Assembly (NCBI RefSeq): GCF_017348915.1
Contig: NZ_CP071383.1
Span: 3,410,001-3,474,000 of the forward strand
Direction of reading: 5' to 3'
DNA from: Leclercia pneumoniae
Lineage (GTDB): Bacteria > Pseudomonadota > Gammaproteobacteria > Enterobacterales > Enterobacteriaceae
Length of the DNA stretch: 64,000 bases
The notes under the pieces are model-generated. The model was not told the DNA's origin, searched no databases, and worked only from the letters and a program-made list of their open reading frames with translations. The position numbers were made by a program, and so were the translations under genes. Positions 23,477 through 33,355 of this stretch are shown piece after piece (the stretch's first letter is position 1; each line of letters begins with the position of its first letter).

Positions 23477-24844
23477 ATGATTAGCGTATTCGATATTTTC
23501 AAAATCGGTATTGGTCCCTCCAGCTCTCATACTGTTGGCCCAATGAAAGCCGGTAAACAATTCACGGACGATCTGATTTCACACGGCATTCTCCATGACA
23601 CCACCCGCGTAGTCGTGGATGTCTATGGCTCCCTCTCCTTAACCGGAAAAGGTCACCATACGGATATCGCCATTATCATGGGGCTGGCGGGTAACCTGCC
23701 GGATACCGTCGATATTGATGCGATCCCGAGCTTTATCCAGGACGTGAATACCCACGGTCGTCTGCTGCTGGCGAACGGCGAACATGAGGTTGAGTTCCCG
23801 GTTGACCACTGCATGAATTTCCATGCGGATAACCTGTCGCTGCATGAAAATGGCATGCGTATTACCGCGTTAGCTGGCGATAAAGTCCTGCACAGCAAAA
23901 CCTATTACTCTATCGGCGGCGGTTTTATCGTCGACGAAGAACACTTCGGGCAAAGCAGCAACGACACTGTGGCGGTGCCTTACCCGTACAAATCGGCAGC
24001 CGATCTGCAACGCCATTGTCAGGAGAGCGGTCTGTCGCTCTCTGGCCTGATGATGAAAAACGAGCTGGCGCTGCACAGCAAAGAAGAGCTGGAACAGCAC
24101 TTTGCGAACGTCTGGGAAGTGATGCGTGGTGGGATCGAGCGCGGAATTACGACCGAAGGCGTATTACCGGGTAAGCTGCGCGTTCCACGTCGTGCCGCCG
24201 CGCTGCGCCGCATGCTGGTCAGCGCCGATAAGACCACCACAGACCCGATGGCGGTTGTGGACTGGATCAATATGTTTGCGCTGGCCGTGAACGAAGAGAA
24301 CGCCGCTGGTGGACGTGTGGTAACGGCACCGACCAATGGCGCATGCGGGATCGTGCCGGCAGTACTGGCTTACTACGACAAATTCATCCGCGAAGTGAAC
24401 GCTAACTCACTGGCACGCTATATGCTGGTGACCAGCGCGATTGGTTCGCTCTATAAGATGAATGCGTCTATCTCCGGCGCCGAAGTGGGCTGTCAGGGTG
24501 AGGTTGGCGTGGCCTGCTCGATGGCTGCAGCAGGTCTGGCTGAGTTGCTCGGCGGTAGCCCGGCGCAAGTCTGTATTGCGGCGGAAATCGGTATGGAACA
24601 CAACCTTGGCCTTACCTGCGACCCGGTTGCCGGACAGGTACAAGTCCCCTGCATTGAGCGTAACGCGATTGCCTCGGTAAAAGCGGTTAACGCTGCGCGT
24701 ATGGCCCTGCGCCGCACCAGCGAGCCGCGCGTCTGCCTCGATAAGGTCATCGAAACCATGTTCGAGACCGGAAAAGACATGAACGCCAAATACCGCGAAA
24801 CCTCCCGCGGCGGCCTGGCGATGAAAATCGTTGCCTGCGACTAA
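23477..24844 (+). CDS. sdaB: L-serine ammonia-lyase (serine deaminase II)
   Basis: Oxygen-sensitive [4Fe-4S] enzyme converting L-serine to pyruvate and ammonia. The 455 residues equal the E. coli SdaB length. N-terminal beta domain begins MISVFDIFKIGIGPSSSHTVGP; the catalytic alpha domain supplies the cluster cysteines in GAEVGCQGEVGVACSMAAA and LTCDPVAGQVQVPCIERNA. Located directly after sdaC. E. coli has close paralogues SdaA and TdcG; synteny with sdaC favours SdaB. Confidence 0.96.
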   Translation: MISVFDIFKIGIGPSSSHTVGPMKAGKQFTDDLISHGILHDTTRVVVDVYGSLSLTGKGHHTDIAIIMGLAGNLPDTVDIDAIPSFIQDVNTHGRLLLANGEHEVEFPVDHCMNFHADNLSLHENGMRITALAGDKVLHSKTYYSIGGGFIVDEEHFGQSSNDTVAVPYPYKSAADLQRHCQESGLSLSGLMMKNELALHSKEELEQHFANVWEVMRGGIERGITTEGVLPGKLRVPRRAAALRRMLVSADKTTTDPMAVVDWINMFALAVNEENAAGGRVVTAPTNGACGIVPAVLAYYDKFIREVNANSLARYMLVTSAIGSLYKMNASISGAEVGCQGEVGVACSMAAAGLAELLGGSPAQVCIAAEIGMEHNLGLTCDPVAGQVQVPCIERNAIASVKAVNAARMALRRTSEPRVCLDKVIETMFETGKDMNAKYRETSRGGLAMKIVACD

Positions 24845-24849
24845 CCTTT

Positions 24850-24876
24850 AGCGCCTCGTTTTTGCGAGGCGCTTTC
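24850..24876 (+). terminator. Terminator after sdaB
   Basis: AGCGCCTCG, six-base loop, CGAGGCGCT then TTCCC; perfect nine-bp stem five bases after the sdaB stop. Confidence 0.8.
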
Positions 24877-24952
24877 CCGTTTCACCCACCGCGCGTAGTT
24901 TCATTCTGCCGACAGTGATACCCTTTATTCACAAGATGGAAGGAGATTATCT

Positions 24953-25708
24953 GTGGCTGTTCATTTGCTTATTGTCGACGCGCTTAACCTGATTCGCCGT
25001 ATCCATGCGGTACAGGGTACGCCCTGTAAGGATACCTGCGTCCACGCGCTGGAGCAGTTAATCCGCCACAGCGAGCCCACGCATGTGGTGGCGGTGTTTG
25101 ACGACGAAGCACGCAATACCGGCTGGCGACATCAGCGTCTGCCCGACTACAAAGCCGGACGCGCTCCTATGCCCGACGACCTGCACAGCGAAATGCCAGC
25201 CCTGCGTACGGCATTTGAACAGCATGGCGTTCCCTGCTGGGGGGCCCAGGGCAACGAAGCCGACGATCTCGCTGCTACGCTGGCAGTCAAAGTAGCCAGC
25301 GCCGGACACCAGGCCACTATCGTCTCTACCGACAAAGGCTACTGCCAGTTGCTCTCCCCCACCATCCGCATTCGTGATTACTTTCAGAAACGCTGGCTGG
25401 ATGCCCCCTTTATCGCCAGTGAATTTGGCGTGACCCCTGAGCAACTCCCCGACTACTGGGGGCTGGCAGGCATTAGCAGTTCAAAGGTGCCCGGCGTGGC
25501 CGGTATCGGGCCGAAAAGCGCAGCCCAGCTCTTGAACGACTTTCACTCTCTGGAAGGTATCTATGACCGGCTGGATGAGGTGCCTGAAAAGTGGCGTAAG
25601 AAACTGGTGGAGCATAAAGAGATGGCGTTTATCTGTCGGGACGTGGCGAGATTACAGACGGATTTACAGCTCGACGGGAATTTACAGCAGTTGCGGTTAA
25701 CGCGGTAA
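24953..25708 (+). CDS. xni: Flap endonuclease Xni (ExoIX)
   Basis: FEN-family 5' nuclease that lacks an attached polymerase. The 251 residues contain the acidic clusters [36 protein letters not shown] and [10 protein letters not shown], and the helix-hairpin-helix [15 protein letters not shown]. It starts at GTG 24953 after AAGGAGATTATCT. In E. coli the fucose regulon follows; here the next gene, convergent rlmM, ends only 92 bp away. Confidence 0.95.
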   Translation: MAVHLLIVDALNLIRRIHAVQGTPCKDTCVHALEQLIRHSEPTHVVAVFDDEARNTGWRHQRLPDYKAGRAPMPDDLHSEMPALRTAFEQHGVPCWGAQGNEADDLAATLAVKVASAGHQATIVSTDKGYCQLLSPTIRIRDYFQKRWLDAPFIASEFGVTPEQLPDYWGLAGISSSKVPGVAGIGPKSAAQLLNDFHSLEGIYDRLDEVPEKWRKKLVEHKEMAFICRDVARLQTDLQLDGNLQQLRLTR

Positions 25709-25723
25709 TTCCCTTCAACCTGG

Positions 25724-25743
25724 CCCTCTCCCGGGGGAGAGGG
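25724..25743. repeat. Palindrome CCCTCTCC-CGGG-GGAGAGGG between xni and rlmM
   Basis: Perfect eight-bp stem with a four-base loop in the spacer between convergent genes. Similar CCCTCTCCC elements occur at 36171 and near 57462 in this window. It may act as a weak bidirectional terminator or belong to a dispersed intergenic repeat family. Confidence 0.6.
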
Positions 25744-25800
25744 AATCAGACCGCGCAGACTTTTCCCCCTCGCCCCAGGAGATGAGGGGATTTCAGTGCA

Positions 25801-26901
25801 CTATCGCTCGTCGCGGCGTCCACCGACCGCAGCCCACCAGCGACGAACATGTACCGTCACCTCTTCGCGATCGTGATACAACTGACGCGCCTGGATCACC
25901 ACGTTAATACCGTTAGCATCCATCTGCTCCTGAATATAAGCCAGGTTCTGCGACACCTCTTCGTAGCGCTTCTTCATTGGCAGCTTGAGGTTGAAAATGG
26001 TTTCACGACACCAGCCATTTACCAGCCAGGAAGCCATCAGCGCAGCCACTTTCGCCGGTTTTTCCACCATATCGCATACCATCCAGGTGATGTTATTGCG
26101 GGTCGGGCGATAGCGGAAGCCATCCTCACGCAGCCAGGTCACCTGCCCGGTATCCATCAGGCTCTGCGCCATCGGGCCGTTATCAACGGAGGCAACCCAC
26201 ATGTTGCGCTTCACCAGCTGATAGGTCCAGCCACCAGGGCAAGCCCCCAGATCCACCGCGTGCATGCCATTAGCCAGGCGTTCGTCCCACTCATCAGCCG
26301 GAATAAAGACATGAAACGCCTCTTCAAGCTTCAGCGTGGAGCGGCTCGGCGCGTCAGACGGGAACTTCAGGCGCGGGATCCCCATATAGAACGGTGAGTT
26401 ATTGGTGGTGAGCGAATAGCCTGCGTAGCAGCAGCCCGGCGCAATGAAAAAGATATGCACAACAGGACGTTTTGGCGTCTCGTAGTTGGTCAGTACGCCT
26501 GCTTCACGCAGAGCTGCACGCAGCGGTACGGTGAATTTGCGGCAGAACTTCATCAACTCTTTGCTTTCGTTGGTATCGGCGACTTCAACGCGCAGATCGC
26601 CCCCCTTCTCAACGACACCCTGCAGCATACCGACGATAGGCGTAATACGATCTTCAGGCGGGAGATCTTTGAGCAGCTCGCCTGCCACAAACATCTGGCG
26701 GGCAAAAATCAGGGAGCTAAACGGCAGCTCGTGCACCAGTTTTTCTGCGTCATCCGGCTGATAGCACTCGAATACCACATAACCCGAGTCCTCTTTGACG
26801 CGGGCAAAACCAAATACCTCGCGCTTAGCGGCTTTATCGGTGATTTCCGCAGCGCACTCTTTCTCAAAGCCCGGGCGACAATATAAAACAACTTTATTCA
26901 T
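25801..26901 (-). CDS. rlmM: 23S rRNA (cytidine-2498-2'-O)-methyltransferase RlmM
   Basis: SAM-dependent 2'-O-methylation of C2498. The 366 residues equal E. coli RlmM. An N-terminal THUMP-type domain is followed by a Rossmann methyltransferase with [15 protein letters not shown], the [10 protein letters not shown] segment and the catalytic lysine in [15 protein letters not shown]. The ATG at 26901 is used; an in-frame TTG two codons upstream is less likely. The start overlaps the end of ygdD by eight bases, so the pair is co-transcribed. Confidence 0.97.
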   Translation of the reverse strand: MNKVVLYCRPGFEKECAAEITDKAAKREVFGFARVKEDSGYVVFECYQPDDAEKLVHELPFSSLIFARQMFVAGELLKDLPPEDRITPIVGMLQGVVEKGGDLRVEVADTNESKELMKFCRKFTVPLRAALREAGVLTNYETPKRPVVHIFFIAPGCCYAGYSLTTNNSPFYMGIPRLKFPSDAPSRSTLKLEEAFHVFIPADEWDERLANGMHAVDLGACPGGWTYQLVKRNMWVASVDNGPMAQSLMDTGQVTWLREDGFRYRPTRNNITWMVCDMVEKPAKVAALMASWLVNGWCRETIFNLKLPMKKRYEEVSQNLAYIQEQMDANGINVVIQARQLYHDREEVTVHVRRWWAAVGGRRDER

Positions 26902-27289
26902 GAACAACGCCCTTGCGTTTCAGACGGATAGAACCAATCAACATTAAAAACCACCCCACCAGGAAGCAGACGCCGCCGACAGGGGTAACAAACGCCCAGA
27001 GGCGTAAATGTGACAGCGCCAGGCAGTAAAGGCTGCCGCTGAACAATACGGTACCGAGCGCGAGGAAAACGCTGCTCCAGTAGAACCAGATGCTAATACG
27101 GCGCTGCATGGCAACCGCTAAACCGAATATCGCCAGGGTATGAAACGCCTGATACTCAAGGCCGGTCTGGAGCCAGCCCATCTCGACAGCACCCAACGAT
27201 TTACTTAATACATGCGCACCGAAGGCGCCCAGCGCAACGAAAATAAAGCCACTTATTGCGGCGAAAATTAGCATGAAACGGCTGGTCAT
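26894..27289 (-). CDS. ygdD: DUF423 inner-membrane protein YgdD
   Basis: A 131-residue protein with four predicted membrane helices, beginning [24 protein letters not shown]; the GAFGAHxL motif is characteristic of DUF423. Function unknown. It lies between gcvA (41 bp upstream on the same strand) and rlmM (eight-base overlap), the same arrangement as E. coli. Confidence 0.93.
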   Translation of the reverse strand: MTSRFMLIFAAISGFIFVALGAFGAHVLSKSLGAVEMGWLQTGLEYQAFHTLAIFGLAVAMQRRISIWFYWSSVFLALGTVLFSGSLYCLALSHLRLWAFVTPVGGVCFLVGWFLMLIGSIRLKRKGVVHE

Positions 27290-27330
27290 GTTCCTATCCC
27301 AAAGTCATGCGTGCAGGCACGCGAAATCAT

Positions 27331-28248
27331 TTATTGCTCATAACGAAAGCGGAATTTCTCTTGCTCACTGGCCGCTTTCGCCAGTATCCATTGCCGGAAG
27401 GCGGCTATTTTACCCAGTTCTGCCTGACTGTCATGACAAACCAGATAAAACGCATTTTTACTGACCAGAACATCATTAAATGGACAGACCAGGCGGCCTG
27501 CCTCAATTTCGGACTGCGCCATCACGTTGTTCGCCAACGCCACGCCCTGCCCGTGAATAGCAGCCTGTAACACCATCGCGCTGTGGCTGAAGATGGGCCC
27601 CTGCTGCACATTGATATGGTTCAGGCCCAACTGGCGGGTATAAGTTTGCCAGTCGCGGCGAGAAGCATCATGCAAAAGGGTATGTTTCGCCAGGTCGGCA
27701 GGTGTTTTCAGCGCCTTTTCACCCGTTAATAATAGCGGTGAGCAGACCGGCAGCAGATATTCTGCGTATAATTTTTCGACACGCAAGCCCGGCCAGTTAC
27801 CGCGACCATAAAAAATCGCCACGTCGACATCATCCGCGAGCTTATCTTCCTGACGGTCTACCGCCTGGATTCGAACGTCGATTCCCGGATAAGCTGAGTT
27901 AAAGCTTGTGAGCCTCGGCACCAGCCACTGGATGGCAAAACTGGGCAATAAACTGACCGTCAGGGCCCCTTTTGCACTGCGCGCTTGCAGTTTGCGGGTC
28001 GCCTCCGTCAGCTGTGAAAAAATCTCTTTGATATCCTGAAAATAGCTCTGTCCCTCTTCCGTTAATAAGAGAGAACGGTTGCGTCGACGGAACAGCTTAA
28101 GCCCCAGAAAGTCCTCAAGAGACTTGATTTGATGACTTACTGCGGCCTGTGTCACAAATAGCTCATCTGCCGCGCGAGTGAAACTCAAATGGCGGGCAGC
28201 AGCATCAAAAACACGTAATGCGTTCAGTGGTGGTAATCGCTTTGACAT
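27331..28248 (-). CDS. gcvA: LysR-type glycine cleavage regulator GcvA
   Basis: Activates or represses gcvTHP according to glycine and purine supply and activates gcvB. The 305 residues equal the E. coli length; the N-terminal winged helix-turn-helix reads ARHLSFTRAADELFVTQAAVSHQIKSLE (split here for reading as AADELFVTQAAVSHQIK), followed by an effector-binding domain. It is divergent from gcvB with 128 bp between start codon and RNA 5' end, in line with joint control from this spacer. Confidence 0.97.
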   Translation of the reverse strand: MSKRLPPLNALRVFDAAARHLSFTRAADELFVTQAAVSHQIKSLEDFLGLKLFRRRNRSLLLTEEGQSYFQDIKEIFSQLTEATRKLQARSAKGALTVSLLPSFAIQWLVPRLTSFNSAYPGIDVRIQAVDRQEDKLADDVDVAIFYGRGNWPGLRVEKLYAEYLLPVCSPLLLTGEKALKTPADLAKHTLLHDASRRDWQTYTRQLGLNHINVQQGPIFSHSAMVLQAAIHGQGVALANNVMAQSEIEAGRLVCPFNDVLVSKNAFYLVCHDSQAELGKIAAFRQWILAKAASEQEKFRFRYEQ

Positions 28249-28376
28249 GGCTTTATGGCTTAGATGTTAAAGGCTTTTAACAAACAGGAAACAATAGTTA
28301 ACCTATTAGTTTTTTTTATCTGAGCCATTATAATTTGTCCGTTGAGGAACTACCAGCAAATACCTATAGTGGCGGC

Positions 28377-28583
28377 ACTTCCTGAGCCGGAACGAAGAGC
28401 TTTTTCGGAATGCGTGTTCTGAGGGGCTTTTGGCTTACGGTTGTGATGTTGTGTTGTTGTGTTTGCAATTGGTCTGCGATTCAGACCACGGTAGCAACGC
28501 TACCAATTTTTCACTTCCTGTACATTTACCCTGTCTGTCCATAGTGATTAATGTAGCACCGCCTAATTGCGGTGCTTTTTTTT
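28377..28583 (+). ncRNA. gcvB: GcvB small regulatory RNA
   Basis: About 207 nt, beginning ACTTCCTGAGCCGGAACG and containing the highly conserved GU-rich seed region R1 (GGTTGTGATGTTGTGTTG, near 28439), the second conserved block (ACTTCCTGTACATTTACCC) and a terminal hairpin GCACCGCCTAATTGCGGTGC with eight T. GcvB is an Hfq-dependent repressor of many amino-acid and peptide transporter mRNAs. Location divergent from gcvA and sequence both match E. coli. Confidence 0.97.
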
Positions 28584-28596
28584 ATCTGCTATTCCC

Positions 28597-28824
28597 TTAC
28601 TTGTTCAGCTCTACCATCTCTTTTACATCAGAGCGGTTGATCTGCTGCTTATTCCCGTTGGCATCCTTATAGGAAATCATACCGGTATCGTTATCGGTCT
28701 GCGGCTTCCCTTCAGACACGATGGAACGACCATCGTTGGTATGCATCACATAGTTGTTACCAGAACAGGCGCTCAGGGCAAAAGTAAACATACAGGCAGA
28801 GATGATCGCGGCAGTCTTTTTCAT
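28597..28824 (-). CDS. ygdI: DUF903 lipoprotein YgdI
   Basis: A 75-residue lipoprotein: signal peptide with lipobox LSAC (cysteine at residue 20), then a small SH3-like DUF903 domain (YVMHTNDGRSIVSEGKP, DTGMISYKDANG). Function unknown; likely envelope-anchored. It converges with gcvB, whose terminator ends 13 bp away. A paralogue, ygdR, lies about 27 kb further in the window. Confidence 0.94.
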   Translation of the reverse strand: MKKTAAIISACMFTFALSACSGNNYVMHTNDGRSIVSEGKPQTDNDTGMISYKDANGNKQQINRSDVKEMVELNK

Positions 28825-29016
28825 AATTCTTCTCCTTCAGCAATTAATGCTATTCATAGCTCGTTTTATGACAGGCTCAGACACTCACCTAACACTATTC
28901 AGCATAACGTGCTTCACGCAGGATGCCAGGATAAACAGACAATTCCGATAGAGATCAACCTCCTTGCTCTGCCGGGAATTTTGCGCGACGATCTAGCGAT
29001 GACCATGAGGAGTCCC

Positions 29017-30222
29017 ATGAACGCTTTCAGTCCTGCCCACTTTCGCGCCCAGTTTCCGGCGCTGGCTGATGCCGGCGTCTACCTTGATAGCGCCGCTACC
29101 GCCCTTAAGCCAACGGCGGTTATCGAAGCCACAAACCAGTTTTACAGCCTGAGCGCGGGCAATGTGCATCGTAGCCAGTTTGCAGAAGCCCAGCGCCTGA
29201 CCGCGCGCTATGAAGCGGCTCGCGAACAGGTGGCGCGGCTGATCCATGCCGAAAGCGGCAAAAACATTGTCTGGACCCGCGGCACCACCGAAGCGATAAA
29301 CATGGTGGCCCAAAGCTTTGCTCGCCCGCGTCTGCAGCCGGGTGACGAGATCATTGTCAGTGAAGCTGAGCATCACGCCAATCTTGTCCCGTGGTTGATA
29401 GTGGCAGAGCAGACCGGCGCCAAAGTCGTGAAACTGCCGCTGGGCGCCGACCTGTTGCCCGATGTTGCGCGTCTGGAGGCGTTGATTACCCCACAAAGCC
29501 GGATCCTCGCTCTCGGGCAGATGTCGAACGTCACGGGGGGCTGCCCCGATCTCGCCCAGGCGATAACCATGGCTCACGCCCATAATATGGTGGTGATGGT
29601 GGACGGCGCTCAGGGAGTGGTGCACTTCCCGGCGGATGTACAGGCGCTGGATATTGATTTTTACGCTTTCTCAGGCCACAAGCTGTATGGTCCTACCGGC
29701 ATCGGCGTCCTTTACGGAAAGGCGGAGTTGCTGGAGCAGATGTCGCCCTGGTTGGGCGGCGGAAAGATGATAACTGAAGTCAGTTTTGACGGATTCAAAA
29801 CACAGCCGGTGCCTTATCGCCTGGAGGCGGGTACGCCGAACGTCGCGGGGGTGATAGGCCTGAGCGCCGCCCTGGAGTGGCTTGCAGACATTGACGTGGC
29901 GCAGGCCGAAAGCTGGAGCCGTGGGCTGGCGACGCTGGCTGTAGAGGCATTGAAAACGCGTCCGGGCTTCCGTTCGTTCCGTGTTCAGGACTCCAGCCTG
30001 CTGGCCTTTGATTTTGCAGGCGTTCATCATAGCGATATGGTTACGTTGCTTGCCCAGTCAGGTATCGCCCTGCGTGCCGGGCAGCACTGCGCCCAGCCGC
30101 TGCTGACAGCCCTGGGCGTAAGCGGCACCCTGCGCGCGTCCTTTGCCCCTTACAATACCCAAAGCGATGTCGAGGCGCTGGTCGCCGCCGTGGATCGCGC
30201 ACTTGCACTACTGGTGGATTAA
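29017..30222 (+). CDS. csdA: Cysteine desulfurase CsdA
   Basis: PLP-dependent enzyme releasing sulfur from cysteine (also cysteine sulfinate) onto CsdE. The start ATG 29017, behind GAGGAGT, gives 401 residues as in E. coli; a long in-frame extension back to 28567 runs through gcvB and is not coding. The PLP lysine is K222 in [10 protein letters not shown] and the active cysteine C358 in RAGQHCAQP. The csdA stop and csdE start share a base (TAATG). Confidence 0.97.
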   Translation: MNAFSPAHFRAQFPALADAGVYLDSAATALKPTAVIEATNQFYSLSAGNVHRSQFAEAQRLTARYEAAREQVARLIHAESGKNIVWTRGTTEAINMVAQSFARPRLQPGDEIIVSEAEHHANLVPWLIVAEQTGAKVVKLPLGADLLPDVARLEALITPQSRILALGQMSNVTGGCPDLAQAITMAHAHNMVVMVDGAQGVVHFPADVQALDIDFYAFSGHKLYGPTGIGVLYGKAELLEQMSPWLGGGKMITEVSFDGFKTQPVPYRLEAGTPNVAGVIGLSAALEWLADIDVAQAESWSRGLATLAVEALKTRPGFRSFRVQDSSLLAFDFAGVHHSDMVTLLAQSGIALRAGQHCAQPLLTALGVSGTLRASFAPYNTQSDVEALVAAVDRALALLVD

Positions 30223-30662
30223 TGACAAGCCCTACCCTGGCCGGACACCCGTTCGGCACCGTCATCACAGAAGAGACGTTAAAAGAGACCTTCGCTCCAC
30301 TTAATCAGTGGGAAGATAAATATCGCCAGCTCATCCTGCTTGGCAAACAGCTGCCAGCGCTTTCCGATGAACTCAAAGCACAGGCCAGAGAGATCCCCGG
30401 TTGTGAAAACCGCGTCTGGCTGGGTGTCACCCGGGTAGGTGATAAGCTGCATTTTATGGGCGACAGTGAAGGGCGTATTGTGCGGGGACTGCTGGCCGTG
30501 CTGCTCACGGCTGTCGAAGGCAAAAGCGCAGCGCAGCTGCTGGCCCGCGACCCGCTCACGCTGTTCGATGAGCTGGGGTTACGCGCTCAGCTCAGCGCAT
30601 CCCGTAGCCAGGGGCTGAATGCGCTGAGTGAAGCGGTGCTGGAGGCTGCGCGTCAGGCCTGA
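30222..30662 (+). CDS. csdE: Sulfur acceptor protein CsdE
   Basis: SufE-family partner that takes persulfide sulfur from CsdA. It has 146 residues, with the acceptor cysteine C61 in [13 protein letters not shown] and the SufE core [10 protein letters not shown]. Translationally coupled to csdA. Its last ten bases overlap, tail to tail, the end of tcdA on the other strand; TcdA (CsdL) is the presumed downstream client of the CSD sulfur system. Confidence 0.96.
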   Translation: MTSPTLAGHPFGTVITEETLKETFAPLNQWEDKYRQLILLGKQLPALSDELKAQAREIPGCENRVWLGVTRVGDKLHFMGDSEGRIVRGLLAVLLTAVEGKSAAQLLARDPLTLFDELGLRAQLSASRSQGLNALSEAVLEAARQA

Positions 30663-31459
30663 CGGTTCGCCTTCGCCATCATTTTCTTCAGGGCGTGAGA
30701 GACCGCCACAAAGCCAAAGGAGGCAGTCACCATGGTGGCTGCACCAAAGCCGGAGGCACAATCCATCCGTTTTGGCCCTTCTGCCGTGCTCTTCATTGCG
30801 CAGACGGTGCCATCGGCCTGCGGATAAACCAGCGCTTCCGTCGAGAAGACGCAGTCCACCCCCAGTTTACCTTTGCTGTTTTTGACCACGTTGAAATCGC
30901 TTTTCAGCCGCTCGCGTAATTTTGCCGCCAACGGATCCTGAATGGTTTTTGCCAGATCGCTCACCTGAATCTGGGTCGGATCAATTTGCCCGCCAGCTCC
31001 CCCCGTGGTGACCAACGGCACCTTATACCGCCGGCAGTAAGCAATCAGCGCCGCTTTCGGGCGCACACTATCAATAGCATCGATCACATAGCTATAACCG
31101 GCACTCATATACTGCGCCACGTTATCCGCCGTCACGAAATCATCGATCACCGTTACCCGGCACTCAGGGTTGATCTGGCGAATACGATCCGCCATGACTT
31201 CAGATTTGGCCAGGCCCACGCTGTCGCGCAGGGCATGGATCTGCCGGTTGGTATTGGTGACGCAGACATCATCCATATCAATAAGCGTAATGGCACCGAT
31301 ACCGGTTCGTGCCAGCGCTTCCGCCGCCCAGGAGCCGACGCCGCCAATCCCGACTACGCAAACATGCGCCCCGGCAAAGAGTTGCAGGGCATTTTCACCG
31401 TAAAGACGCGCTGTGCCGCCAAAACGCTGGCGCCAGGCGTCGCTGATTACCACAGACAT
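30653..31459 (-). CDS. tcdA: tRNA threonylcarbamoyladenosine dehydratase TcdA (CsdL)
   Basis: E1-like ATP-dependent enzyme that cyclises t6A37 to ct6A. The 268 residues equal E. coli TcdA. Adenylation-domain nucleotide site [35 protein letters not shown]-side [12 protein letters not shown], and a cysteine-bearing [12 protein letters not shown] near the C-terminus. It lies downstream of mltA on minus behind a terminator, so it probably has its own promoter in the 87-bp spacer. Confidence 0.96.
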   Translation of the reverse strand: MSVVISDAWRQRFGGTARLYGENALQLFAGAHVCVVGIGGVGSWAAEALARTGIGAITLIDMDDVCVTNTNRQIHALRDSVGLAKSEVMADRIRQINPECRVTVIDDFVTADNVAQYMSAGYSYVIDAIDSVRPKAALIAYCRRYKVPLVTTGGAGGQIDPTQIQVSDLAKTIQDPLAAKLRERLKSDFNVVKNSKGKLGVDCVFSTEALVYPQADGTVCAMKSTAEGPKRMDCASGFGAATMVTASFGFVAVSHALKKMMAKANRQA

Positions 31460-31473
31460 ATGACCTCAGATGT

Positions 31474-31502
31474 AAAAAGGGGTGAGAGTTATCCCTCACC
31501 CC
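31474..31502 (-). terminator. Terminator after mltA
   Basis: On minus GGGGTGAG, eight-base loop, CTCACCCC and a T-tract (CTTTTT); about 45 bp past the mltA stop and just ahead of the tcdA start. Confidence 0.8.
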
Positions 31503-31546
31503 GGCCCCCGTCAGAGAGCAGAAAGCATGACGTTAATGTACCACAT

Positions 31547-32647
31547 TTAGCCGCTAAAGACGCTGCCACCCGCGCCCGGCGCCGTTTTCAGCACCCAGAC
31601 GCGGCCATAGTGGTTATACCAGCCCGCGCGGTGACCCGCATCCGGGCCAATCCCCTGATAGATATCGAAGTGCTGACCCTTAATGGCACCACCTACGTCG
31701 AGAGCGACCATCAGGCGCAGTTCGTACTGACCGGAGAACTTACCGTTATTATCCAGCGTCGGTACCTCTGCTAACAGCGTGGTGCCTTGCGGGATCACCG
31801 TACGGTCAGAGGCGACGGACGCGCGGCCAATCAGCGGCACCGCGCTTGCCCCTTTCACTGGCGCAAAGTTTTGCGGTTTAAAGAAGACGAAGGAAGGGTT
31901 CTGCTCCAGCAGTTCACGGACTTCGCTTTCGCTGTGCTTCTCGCCCCACTCACGGATAGCCTGCATCGACATATCTTCGCGTTTGACTTCACCGCGGTCG
32001 ATCAGGACTTTGCCAATGCTGCGATAGGCATGGCCGTTTTTACCTGAATAGCTAAAGAAGTTAAGCGGGCTGCCATCACCGAAATCGATATAGCCACTGC
32101 CCTGCACATCCATAATGAAGTTATCCATCAGCGAGTTGCTGTAGGCGAGGATATAGTTGTCACTCAGCGCCCCCGCATAGATCTCGGCGCGGGACGGCAG
32201 GCGGCCACGCTTCGGTGGCATACGGTAGATAGGATACTGGAACTCACCCTGGCGGGTATGACGCGCTTGCACTACCGGCGTGTAGTAGCCGGTAAACTGG
32301 ACGTTGCCATAGTTATCGGCCCCTTCCATCTGCCAGGCATCAATACCGTACTGACGCAGCATGCGGGTATCTCCCCCGGCGCGTAACCACTCCTGAATCG
32401 CGTTATAAACGGCATTCTGTGAGCCATACAGGCGCGGAGAGGCGGTACGGATCTGGCTTACCTGCTCAGCAAAGTCACCACCGTTAATTGGCGCCCCGAC
32501 GGCATCGGGCTGGTTCACTAAGGAGAAAGGCTGGGTAAATTTCCCGTCTTTATATTGCTGACCGCGATCGGTCGGTTTGGAGGAGCAGGCCGCAAGAATC
32601 GCTACCATTGCGCCCGTCATCAGATACTTCGCCCAACGTCCTTTCAT
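31547..32647 (-). CDS. mltA: Membrane-bound lytic murein transglycosylase A
   Basis: Outer-membrane lipoprotein that cleaves the glycan strands of peptidoglycan to 1,6-anhydromuropeptides. The 366 residues begin with a lipoprotein signal peptide (lipobox LAAC, cysteine at residue 21). MltA domain with QFTGYYTPVVQARH and the 3D domain near the end with DVGGAIKGQHFDIYQG, holding the catalytic aspartate. One residue longer than E. coli MltA. It is divergent from the tRNA-fMet array. Confidence 0.97.
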   Translation of the reverse strand: MKGRWAKYLMTGAMVAILAACSSKPTDRGQQYKDGKFTQPFSLVNQPDAVGAPINGGDFAEQVSQIRTASPRLYGSQNAVYNAIQEWLRAGGDTRMLRQYGIDAWQMEGADNYGNVQFTGYYTPVVQARHTRQGEFQYPIYRMPPKRGRLPSRAEIYAGALSDNYILAYSNSLMDNFIMDVQGSGYIDFGDGSPLNFFSYSGKNGHAYRSIGKVLIDRGEVKREDMSMQAIREWGEKHSESEVRELLEQNPSFVFFKPQNFAPVKGASAVPLIGRASVASDRTVIPQGTTLLAEVPTLDNNGKFSGQYELRLMVALDVGGAIKGQHFDIYQGIGPDAGHRAGWYNHYGRVWVLKTAPGAGGSVFSG

Positions 32648-32814
32648 TATATCTCGTCTTTTAGTTGCCCGTTTCTGCGAAATGAAGATAACAAACCGCT
32701 ACAGTGATTGAAATGCGATTACATGCCCAAGGGCAAATTTCGCGCAAAAAATCGCCTTATTGTATCTAATTCGTTCAATTTACATACTATTAGGGTATTT
32801 TTACTTAAAAAGGG

Positions 32815-32842
32815 TTGCAACAATGAGTCAGCAGAGTATAGT
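32815..32842 (+). promoter_or_regulatory. Promoter of the tRNA-fMet array
   Basis: TTGCAA (32815-32820), 16 bp, TATAGT (32837-32842), then a GC-rich discriminator GCGC before the first tRNA at 32856. Such a discriminator is typical of stringently controlled stable-RNA promoters. Confidence 0.7.
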
Positions 32843-32855
32843 GCGCATCCACGGA

Positions 32856-32932
<77 letters not shown>

Positions 32933-32966
32933 ATTAAAATTTGATGAAGTACAAGTAGTACGGTGA

Positions 32967-33043
<77 letters not shown>

Positions 33044-33078
33044 ATCAAAATTTAATAAAAATAGAAGCAGTACGGTGA

Positions 33079-33155
<77 letters not shown>

Positions 33156-33190
33156 ATCAAAATTTAATAAAAATAGAAGCAGTACGGTGA

Positions 33191-33267
<77 letters not shown>

Positions 33268-33283
33268 ATACTTCGAAAACATT

Positions 33284-33307
33284 AAACACCCATCTGGGTG
33301 TTTTTTT
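33284..33307 (+). terminator. Terminator of the tRNA-fMet array
   Basis: AAACACCCA-TC-TGGGTGTTTTTTT: perfect stem with seven T, 16 bp past the last CCA. Confidence 0.9.
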
Positions 33308-33355
33308 GTATCTGCGATTTGTGAATCGGCCGGGCGTGAACCCGGCGTGTCTCCA

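Noticed and set aside
28430-28672. Eighty-codon plus frame over gcvB
   Set aside because: It starts inside the gcvB seed region and shows no protein similarity; it is a shadow of the sRNA.
28567-29016. In-frame 150-codon extension of csdA
   Set aside because: It crosses the end of gcvB and antisense ygdI; the ATG at 29017 has a good ribosome-binding site and gives the conserved CsdA start.
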